From an uncultured Altererythrobacter sp. (GTDB taxonomy: Bacteria > Pseudomonadota > Alphaproteobacteria > Sphingomonadales > Sphingomonadaceae): DNA of 11,982 nucleotides. The notes under the pieces are model-generated. The model made no database searches, was not told where the DNA came from, and saw only the letters and a list, made by a program, of their open reading frames with translations. A program made the translations under genes and the position numbers. Shown in pieces: positions 6,612 through 11,982 of this stretch; the stretch's first letter is position 1, and each line of letters opens with the position of its first letter. The DNA is taken from NCBI GenBank assembly GCA_937950385.1, contig CALFEA010000307.1, positions 1-11,982 of the forward strand, given 5' to 3'.

Positions 6612-9305
6612 ATGAATGACGAAAAGCAAAGCAGGCGTTTCCGTCCTGCAAAATTCTTACTTGGTGCTGCTGCATACGCTGCGTTTTTCATTTCATCGCC
6701 TGCGGTTGCTGCGCCTTTCACCTGCTCCGGCGAGATATACCAAGTGCAATCTGGGCAATTGCGTGTGTTCGATCCAGTTCTATCTAGCTACGTCGATGTG
6801 GGAACCAATCAGGGAAGCTACAACGCCACTGGTTTCAACACTCAAGACAATTTTGCTTACGGAATGCAAGGCAATGATGTCATTCGGATTCACTCGGATG
6901 GCACAATTGAAGATGTCTATAACATTGGCCAAAGTTCTTTTGCTGGCGATGTTGATGATAACAACACCTACTGGTTGCGGGGTTCCTCAGCTAACCGCCT
7001 AGTGTCTGTAGATCTCGCGACAGGAGCCACTCAAAATTTCACAATCAGCGGCACAGTTAATGGTGCAGCTGACTTTATGTTCTTCCGCGAAGGCGGAGTT
7101 CCCTATCTGCTCATGGTGGGCGGCGGACGCGTTGGTGTTGTCAATTTGAACACTATGACCTCGGTTAGGCGTACGGTGGCTGGCCTGCCAGGAGGTAGTT
7201 TTGGTGCGCAATGGACCGACTTTAACGGCCGCATTTTTGCTTTCCGCAACAGTGACGGAACAATCCATGAGCTTTTCGACGTTTTTTCAAGCAATCCAAC
7301 TTCTGCATTAGCCGCGCAAGGCGATCCGAGCGGCAACAATGATGGCTTTTCATGCCCTGAGGCCCCTTTCCCAAATCTACCGCCTGTCGCGCAGGATGAT
7401 GAATTCACTACGCCATTTGAAACAGCAATCACGCGGGATATTCTCACGAACAATGGCAGCGGGGTGGATTTCGACCCAGAAGGAGGCCCTGTTACTGTAG
7501 CGACTACACCTGTGACTCCTCCGGCAAATGGATCGGTAGTGCTAAACTCAAATGGTTCGATGACTTACACGCCTGCCCCTGGATTCTACGGCACAGACAC
7601 TTTTGAGTACGAGATATCCGACGTTACCGGACTTACTGCGACTGCTATTGTTACGATTACGGTGCCGGCTCCTCCCATTGACCTGGTTACGCGCAAATCG
7701 CTTGCGTCGGGAACATCCAATCCTGTTGTGGGCGATACCGTTACGTTTCTAATTGAGGTTACCAATAACGGACCCGCAGCGGCGACAGGTGTTTCATTGA
7801 CAGATGTCTTGCCAAGCGGCCTGACGCCCACTGCAGTCAATGGCACTGTTACGGAAGGTGCGTATAATTCTGGAACAGGTCTCTGGTCACTCGGAACCAT
7901 TGCAAATGGAGCTACTGAAAGCCTTACTTTAGAAGGTACTGTCGATGCAGGAACGGCCGGACAGCCACTTACGAACGTTACGACCAAAGCCGAAGGTGAC
8001 CAAACGGACCCAACCGACAGCGGTAATGATCTGGGGGAGTCTCTGGTCGTTTTCCCATTGGTACTGGTCGCTAACGATGACAGTTCTTTGGACATTGTGA
8101 GCAACGTTGGAAGCGCAAATGCGCTGAATGTTTATGACGGTGATAGTTTGCAGAACGTCCAGACATCGCCGTCTGATACAACTGTTGGTTTGGCACCCGG
8201 CGAAACACTGCCTGCAGGTCTGACTTTCGACACGGCGACTGGCATAGTAGGCGTTGTGCCGGGAACCATGCCCGGTGTTTATGCTTTTGATTATCAAATT
8301 TGCGAGATTGCCAGTCCAACGAATTGCGACACGGCAACGGCAACGGTCACGGTAATCGCCACTCCGATTGATGCAATGAGTGACGAAGTATTCGGAATTG
8401 TTGGCTCCGCTGGCGGCGCAGCAGTGCTGAACGCATTTTCCGCCGACACCTTGGATAGTGCTGGCGCCACCGCTAGCAACACTACCCTTGCAGTAGCGCC
8501 CGGTTCAACCGTTCCAAGTGGTCTTACCTTCGATACAGCTTCAGGCAATGTTGATGTTGCGCCGGGCACTCCCGCGGGCAATTACTCTTTCGAATACGAG
8601 CTTTGTGAGGCCGCAAACCCAGCAAACTGCGATGTAGCAACAATCTTTGTCGAGGTCATCGCAGCGGTGATTGAGGCTGTTAATGACCCGCAGGCCCCGC
8701 TGACTGGCGTTGCTGGCAATCCAAATATCGGAAATGCCTTTGACAATGATAGGCTCAATGGAGCGGCTGTAGATCCCACCAGCCTGACCACGACGATTCT
8801 TAATCCCGCCACACCTATGTCTTCCGGTGCGCCTGTTCCAGAAATGAACACAGCTACAGGCGTGATCTCCGTTCCGCCCGGTACTCCAGGTGGTTCTTAT
8901 GCCATACGTTATCAGATTTGCGAGACAGCAAACCCGATGAATTGTGACGATGCATTCGTCACCGTTACTATTATTTCGACTGCGGATTTGGCGATTACTA
9001 AGACGAACACCCCGGGCGTGAATGGCGAGAGTGATCAAGCGAATGATACTGTAACATCAGGCGATACTGTGACTTACACCTTGGTCGTGACTAACAACGG
9101 TCCGGATAATATCACCGGAGCCATTGTGACCGACAATCCGACCGCGGGTTTAACTTGTCCAGCAGCCAATCCGGTGACCATTGCTGGTGATGGCGTGCCT
9201 GCGGGAAGCTTTACTGTCGGAACTTTGACAAGTGGGGGAATAAGCCTGGACCTGCTAGCGATGGGTGAAAGTGCAACGCTGACATTTGAATGTGTCGTTG
9301 ACTAA
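6612..9305 (+). CDS. Secreted multidomain DUF11/Ig-like repeat protein (paralogue 1)
   Basis: 897 aa. Sec signal peptide at residues 1-33 (RRFRPAKF then a hydrophobic core, AVA cleavage). Residues about 34-255 form a beta-rich domain rich in Gly/Asn/Asp, resembling the propeller-like DUF6923 family found at the front of such proteins. Residues 257-352 form a cadherin-like/Ig domain (PPVAQDDEF ... GSMTYTPAPGFYGTDTFEY). Residues 356-480 are a DUF11 domain (DLVTRKSLASG, VTNNGPAAATGVSLTDVLP). Three tandem repeats of about 102 residues follow from 484, 586 and 687, each ending in a YQICE..NP.NC-like motif. A last DUF11 domain occupies 791-897 (ADLAITKTNTPGVNGE). There is no anchor, autotransporter or sorting domain; the protein ends at LTFECVVD. 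A weak GGGAA precedes the ATG. Probably surface or extracellular; adhesion is only a guess. Confidence 0.88.
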   Translation: MNDEKQSRRFRPAKFLLGAAAYAAFFISSPAVAAPFTCSGEIYQVQSGQLRVFDPVLSSYVDVGTNQGSYNATGFNTQDNFAYGMQGNDVIRIHSDGTIEDVYNIGQSSFAGDVDDNNTYWLRGSSANRLVSVDLATGATQNFTISGTVNGAADFMFFREGGVPYLLMVGGGRVGVVNLNTMTSVRRTVAGLPGGSFGAQWTDFNGRIFAFRNSDGTIHELFDVFSSNPTSALAAQGDPSGNNDGFSCPEAPFPNLPPVAQDDEFTTPFETAITRDILTNNGSGVDFDPEGGPVTVATTPVTPPANGSVVLNSNGSMTYTPAPGFYGTDTFEYEISDVTGLTATAIVTITVPAPPIDLVTRKSLASGTSNPVVGDTVTFLIEVTNNGPAAATGVSLTDVLPSGLTPTAVNGTVTEGAYNSGTGLWSLGTIANGATESLTLEGTVDAGTAGQPLTNVTTKAEGDQTDPTDSGNDLGESLVVFPLVLVANDDSSLDIVSNVGSANALNVYDGDSLQNVQTSPSDTTVGLAPGETLPAGLTFDTATGIVGVVPGTMPGVYAFDYQICEIASPTNCDTATATVTVIATPIDAMSDEVFGIVGSAGGAAVLNAFSADTLDSAGATASNTTLAVAPGSTVPSGLTFDTASGNVDVAPGTPAGNYSFEYELCEAANPANCDVATIFVEVIAAVIEAVNDPQAPLTGVAGNPNIGNAFDNDRLNGAAVDPTSLTTTILNPATPMSSGAPVPEMNTATGVISVPPGTPGGSYAIRYQICETANPMNCDDAFVTVTIISTADLAITKTNTPGVNGESDQANDTVTSGDTVTYTLVVTNNGPDNITGAIVTDNPTAGLTCPAANPVTIAGDGVPAGSFTVGTLTSGGISLDLLAMGESATLTFECVVD
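8061..8366 (+). repeat. ~102-aa repeat unit 1 in paralogue 1
   Basis: Encodes residues 484-585: an Asn/Asp-rich opening (VANDD), then GLTFDTATGIVGVVPGT and DYQICEIASPTNCDTATATV. The two cysteines eight residues apart recur in every unit and could form a disulfide in the exported protein. Confidence 0.75.
8367..8669 (+). repeat. ~102-aa repeat unit 2 in paralogue 1
   Basis: Encodes residues 586-686, with GLTFDTASGNVDVAPGTPAG and YELCEAANPANCDVA aligned to unit 1. Spacing to unit 1 is 102 residues. Confidence 0.75.
8670..8981 (+). repeat. ~102-aa repeat unit 3 in paralogue 1
   Basis: Encodes residues 687-790, the most diverged unit at its front (TTTILNPATPMSSGAPVPEM), but with NTATGVISVPPGTPGG and YQICETANPMNCDDA in the same places as in units 1 and 2. 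Confidence 0.7.
8982..9302 (+). repeat. C-terminal DUF11 domain, copy in paralogue 1
   Basis: Encodes residues 791-897, closely matching the end of the next gene (11007-11324): ADLAITKTNTPGVNGE, then TYTLVVTNNGPD, ending LTFECVVD against LTFSCQVD. At DNA level the copies differ at many third positions but share CCGGGCGTGAATGGCGA, so they are an old or partly converted duplication. Confidence 0.8.
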
Positions 9306-9372
9306 CATACCGGCGAAGGCAGGGATGACCAATGAATTATCATTCCGCGCAGGTAGTGGGTATTTGTGGTTG

Positions 9373-9419
9373 GGATGCGGGACTTTGTTAGAAGCATCCT
9401 TCGTTAGAGGCGCTTTTTT
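9373..9419 (+). terminator. Possible terminator of paralogue 1
   Basis: A 6-bp stem GGATGC (9373-9378)/GCATCC (9394-9399) with a 15-nt loop is followed by a T6 run at 9414-9419. The 14-nt gap between stem and T-run makes it imperfect for intrinsic termination. Confidence 0.25.
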
Positions 9420-9535
9420 GTGAACGGCCACTAAGGCTGCAATCAGTTTCTATAAAAATGGAGATCACGCAACCTCCTTTTGTTTACATCATTTATTATT
9501 AGTTTACACCGGCGTTACATAAATCGACGAAAAAA

Positions 9536-9544
9536 TTAACCATC
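9536..9544 (+). promoter_or_regulatory. TTAACCATC motif upstream of second DUF11 gene
   Basis: Same nine bases as at 6558-6566, 49 nt before the GTG start. The repeated sequence and near-equal distance suggest a shared regulator of the two paralogues; a CtrA half-site is the best-known candidate. Confidence 0.35.
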
Positions 9545-9553
9545 ATATACGAG

Positions 9554-9581
9554 AAAGCCCTCATCCAATTGTGAGGGTTTT
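9554..9581 (+). promoter_or_regulatory. Hairpin that masks the RBS of paralogue 2, also terminator-like
   Basis: AAAGCCCTCA (9554-9563) pairs with TGAGGGTTTT (9572-9581), ten pairs including one G-U, around loop TCCAATTG. The 3' arm contains GAGGG (9573-9577), the only Shine-Dalgarno sequence for the GTG at 9585 (7-nt spacer), so pairing would block ribosome access. The GC stem followed by TTTTATT also has the shape of an intrinsic terminator. Either way it sits directly before the start codon and could make expression conditional. Confidence 0.55.
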
Positions 9582-9584
9582 ATT

Positions 9585-11327
9585 GTGTTTAAGAAGTCTT
9601 TTAGTCCTGCATCTGCCTTTTCAGGTGATCAGCGTGACGATGCTTTCGAGATCCTTGCAACGAGCAATTTTTCGACGCTCAAGCGTTTTGCGCTTGCGGT
9701 ATTGGTTGTCTTTGCCGGTCTGATTGTTCCGCATGGCGCGGCAAGTGCGCAAACTTTCGCACTCACCAGTGTCCCAGACAGTTTTACAGCTGTTTATACT
9801 GATACAACAGACGCAACGCGCACAATCACAGTAACGCTGGAACCTCAGAATACTGCGTGTGCAGCATTTGATGCAACTGGACGAGCAACAGTGTTCGCTC
9901 GTGCTAGCGTTGCAGCTTGCGACCGGTCGATCGCAATGACCTTTACAACCTCAGGATTTGCGCTGAATTCAATCGCATTCAACGACATTGACGACATGGA
10001 TGGCATCGCACCGCGCGATTCATTCGCTGCTAGCGTTCCAGGCACCTGGTCCTCACCTACAATTGAAATTCATTCATTCGCTTCACCGCCGGCTTTCGCC
10101 GACCAGGCTGGTCGTTTGACCTCAGCGGGCGCGGTTGGAACGTTTCTCGCAAACGCTTTTGGTGAGAATAACCCAACTAACGAAACAGCAAGTTTTAACC
10201 TTACCACACCCACCACATCCATCACGATCTATTACGATGATGTTGAGGGTGCCCGAAATGCGCGTGCACAATTCAGCCTCGATCCGCTGGGAGCATCCGT
10301 TAATCCAAATGCTGACCTTGTCACTTCGAAGACTTTGACTTCTGGCGACAACCAACCTTCCGTTGGTGATGTTGTGACTTTTGAGATTGAAGTCACAAAT
10401 AATGGCCCTGCTAATGCCACTGGTATCTCAACCAGCGATTTGCTTCCAGCTGGTCTAACAGCGACGGCTAACAACGGCACGGTTAGTGGCACCGGAGGTT
10501 CGTCTGGCGGCAGTTACAATAGTGGTTCTGGTCTTTGGTCAGTCGGCGATTTGGCGAGCGGAGAAACCGCAACTCTGATAATCGAAGGCACTGTGGATAC
10601 AGGCCAAGGCGGCCAGATCATTCAGAACACGTTGAATGCGGCGACCGGTAACGAGCCTGATCCTTCAACGGGCGGCGACGATCTGGATGAGAGTGTCGAT
10701 GTCGACAACGAAATCTTTGCAGATGATGACGACTTTTCAGCCGTACCGATCCCTTCCACTGGTGGCACCACCGCTAGCGTCTTTGGCGATGATACACTCA
10801 ATGGCTCGCCTTTCGCCAATAGCGACGTAATTCCCACCATTACAGACCCCATTGGCCTCACCGGTGTAACGATCAACGCCGATGGCACTTTGACAGTTCC
10901 AGCGGGTTCGACGCCTGGCACATATAATGTTGAGTATCAGATCTGCGAGCTCGCCAATCCAACAAATTGCGACACTGCAATCGCAACGATTGTTGTCGGA
11001 GCGGTTGCTGATCTCGCAATCACCAAGACCAATACTCCGGGCGTGAATGGCGAGGTGGATCAAGCCGCCGATACCGTCACTTCTGGAACTACCACCACTT
11101 ATACGTTGGTTGTCACGAACAATGGCCCCGATGCGCTGACCGGGGGCATCGTAACTGACACACCTGTCAGCGGCATCACATGCCCTGCTGGTAACCCAAT
11201 CACAATAACGGGGAACGGTGTTCCCTCAGGCAGCTTCACTGTTGCTGATCTTACCGCAGGTATTGCGCTTGGCACACTTGCCAATGGCGATGCAGCAATT
11301 CTCACCTTCTCTTGTCAGGTAGACTAG
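9585..11327 (+). CDS. Secreted DUF11-domain protein (paralogue 2)
   Basis: 580 aa from a GTG. An in-frame TAA lies at 9537 and no other start occurs before a TTG within the signal core, so the GTG is well supported. The n-region is unusually long (about 34 residues) before TLKRFALAVLVVFAGLIVP; cleavage after ASA (55). Residues about 56-240 form a beta-rich N-terminal domain, not recognised, with three Cys (NTACAAF, VAACDRS). A DUF11 domain follows at 243-372 (ADLVTSKTLTSG, VTNNGPANATGI). One YQICE repeat is at 375-473 (YQICELANPTNCDTAIATI). The last DUF11 domain is 475-580 (ADLAITKTNTPGVNGE), ending LTFSCQVD. No membrane anchor or sorting signal is seen. It resembles paralogue 1 without the propeller-like domain and with fewer repeats. 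The next gene starts 2 nt after its stop. Confidence 0.87.
   Translation: MFKKSFSPASAFSGDQRDDAFEILATSNFSTLKRFALAVLVVFAGLIVPHGAASAQTFALTSVPDSFTAVYTDTTDATRTITVTLEPQNTACAAFDATGRATVFARASVAACDRSIAMTFTTSGFALNSIAFNDIDDMDGIAPRDSFAASVPGTWSSPTIEIHSFASPPAFADQAGRLTSAGAVGTFLANAFGENNPTNETASFNLTTPTTSITIYYDDVEGARNARAQFSLDPLGASVNPNADLVTSKTLTSGDNQPSVGDVVTFEIEVTNNGPANATGISTSDLLPAGLTATANNGTVSGTGGSSGGSYNSGSGLWSVGDLASGETATLIIEGTVDTGQGGQIIQNTLNAATGNEPDPSTGGDDLDESVDVDNEIFADDDDFSAVPIPSTGGTTASVFGDDTLNGSPFANSDVIPTITDPIGLTGVTINADGTLTVPAGSTPGTYNVEYQICELANPTNCDTAIATIVVGAVADLAITKTNTPGVNGEVDQAADTVTSGTTTTYTLVVTNNGPDALTGGIVTDTPVSGITCPAGNPITITGNGVPSGSFTVADLTAGIALGTLANGDAAILTFSCQVD
10707..11003 (+). repeat. YQICE repeat unit in paralogue 2
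   Basis: Encodes residues about 375-473. It has the acidic FADDDDFSAVPIP opening, GVTINADGTLTVPAGSTPG and then YQICELANPTNCDTA, the same layout and cysteine spacing as the units in paralogue 1. Confidence 0.7.
11007..11324 (+). repeat. C-terminal DUF11 domain, copy in paralogue 2
   Basis: Encodes residues 475-580, the counterpart of 8982-9302. Identity is highest at the start (ADLAITKTNTPGVNGE) and through TYTLVVTNNGPD. Confidence 0.8.
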
Positions 11328-11329
11328 TC

Positions 11330-11982
11330 ATGAAGCGCACAAATAACTTTACAGCACGCAAGTTCGTTCCTTCAACCGGGATGCTAACCAGCGCCATACC
11401 GATCGCTATGATGGGTATGTCATCGGCTGCCTTTGCTCAATCGGCAGAGAACAGTGCTTCGGTATCGCTTCCGTCTGGTGCAGTCGATCCAGTGTCGGCA
11501 AACGATATCGCGACTGATTCCGATACGGTCTTTGCGGCGATTATCGCTGGCGATGATACGGAAACGGGCGTTGATGGGCTTGCGGGCGATCCCGCAGTTC
11601 TTAATGTGTTCACAGATGATAGTGTAAATGGAAATCCAGCTGGAACTGGCAATGTGACCTTGTCGCTTGCCCCAGGTGAGACTGTTCCACCAGAGCTAAC
11701 CTTTGACCCATCGACTGGCACTGTTGGTGTAAACCCTAACGCTGCCACCGGCTCGTACACATTTGACTACCAAATTTGCGAGACTGCCAACCCGACTAAC
11801 TGCAAGATTGCGACTGTTACAGTGGATGTTGTTCGCACAGACGCTGATCTTGTGACGGCGAAGGCGCTTGCGTCTGGCAATCCTACGCCTGCAGAAGGTG
11901 ACACGGTTACCTTTGAGATTACGGTCACGAACAATGGCGCTGCACAAGCGACGGGTGTGAGCCTGACTGATGCGCTGCCAGC
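11330..11982 (+). CDS. Secreted DUF11/repeat protein (paralogue 3), 5' part; runs off window
   Basis: Open from ATG 11330 to the last base with no stop (217 complete codons); the end lies outside the window. Signal peptide at residues 1-36 (MKRTNNFTARKF, then SAIPIAMMGMSSAAFA, cleavage AFA). Residues about 57-168 carry one YQICE repeat (GLTFD-like ELTFDPSTGTVGVNPN, DYQICETANPTNCKIATVTV). A DUF11 domain begins at 172 (ADLVTAKALASGNPTPAEGD, VTNNGAAQATGVSLTDALP). Spacing of 2 nt after paralogue 2 implies one operon. Only a weak AGG is seen about 10 nt upstream, so translation may be coupled. Its C-terminus would show whether this one carries an anchor or OmpA-type domain, which the first two lack. 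Confidence 0.85.
   Translation, partial: MKRTNNFTARKFVPSTGMLTSAIPIAMMGMSSAAFAQSAENSASVSLPSGAVDPVSANDIATDSDTVFAAIIAGDDTETGVDGLAGDPAVLNVFTDDSVNGNPAGTGNVTLSLAPGETVPPELTFDPSTGTVGVNPNAATGSYTFDYQICETANPTNCKIATVTVDVVRTDADLVTAKALASGNPTPAEGDTVTFEITVTNNGAAQATGVSLTDALP
11498..11833 (+). repeat. YQICE repeat unit in paralogue 3
   Basis: Encodes residues about 57-168, a longer version of the unit in the other two genes: TLSLAPGETVPPELTFDPST, then SYTFDYQICETANPTNCKIA. In all five copies in the window the two cysteines are separated by seven residues. Confidence 0.7.

Larger units (their letters stand above)
9306..9584. other. Intergenic region between DUF11 paralogues 1 and 2
   Basis: 279 nt, AT-rich in its second half, with no credible gene. 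It holds GGATGC/GCATCC arms (9373-9378/9394-9399) followed 14 nt later by a run of six T (9414-9419), which may terminate paralogue 1 transcripts. It also holds a short AATGA/TCATT inverted repeat (9331-9344), the TTAACCATC motif (9536-9544) and the terminator-like hairpin at 9554-9581. The promoter of the second gene must lie here, but clear -35/-10 boxes could not be fixed. Confidence 0.55.

Noticed and set aside
7586..8104. Long antisense frames (172 aa and others) opposite the DUF11 genes
   Set aside because: These are shadows caused by codon bias in repetitive Thr/Val/Asn-rich coding sequence; no RBS and no recognisable domains.
9465..9485. GGAG...CTCC followed by TTTT as a terminator
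   Set aside because: Only a 4-bp stem with a loop of about 10 nt; too weak to support.

Overview
The window looks like chromosomal DNA of an alphaproteobacterium, most likely Sphingomonadales (Erythrobacter/Altererythrobacter-like). This is inferred from protein flavour, start/RBS usage and a moderately GC-rich T4SS block; no search was run. By eye, base composition falls from GC-rich in the left half to clearly more AT-rich in the right half.

Left (1-5220): the distal part of a virB-type type IV secretion operon on the + strand, in the order virB4 (3' part only), virB6, virB9, virB10, virB11. The first four are translationally coupled by ATGA or TAATG overlaps. virB11 follows after a 96-nt gap that carries three in-phase GAGGCCA repeats. 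No virB8 lies between virB6 and virB9, where it usually sits.

Middle (5223-6611): a minus-strand YhhQ/VUT-family queuosine-precursor transporter runs tail-to-tail into virB11. A complete tRNA-Arg(TCT) with encoded CCA follows on the + strand. Then comes about 460 nt without a confident gene, holding several palindromes and a short minus-strand reading frame (about 39 codons) that looks like a gene relic.

Right (6612-11982): three consecutive + strand genes for secreted, multidomain surface-type proteins built from DUF11-type (CARDB/Ig-like) domains and a roughly 102-residue repeat containing YQICE...NPTNC. The first (897 aa) stands alone. The second (580 aa) and third (runs off the end) are 2 nt apart and probably co-transcribed. 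The first two end with almost the same ~106-residue DUF11 domain and a similar final sequence. Both have TTAACCATC about 50 nt before the start codon. The second gene's Shine-Dalgarno sequence lies inside a 10-bp hairpin that also resembles an intrinsic terminator.

The T4SS genes would form the inner-membrane/outer-membrane core and ATPases of a DNA or protein export channel. The DUF11 genes encode Sec-exported, probably cell-surface or extracellular proteins. Nothing in the sequence links the two sets functionally. No CRISPR array, insertion sequence or replication origin was seen.
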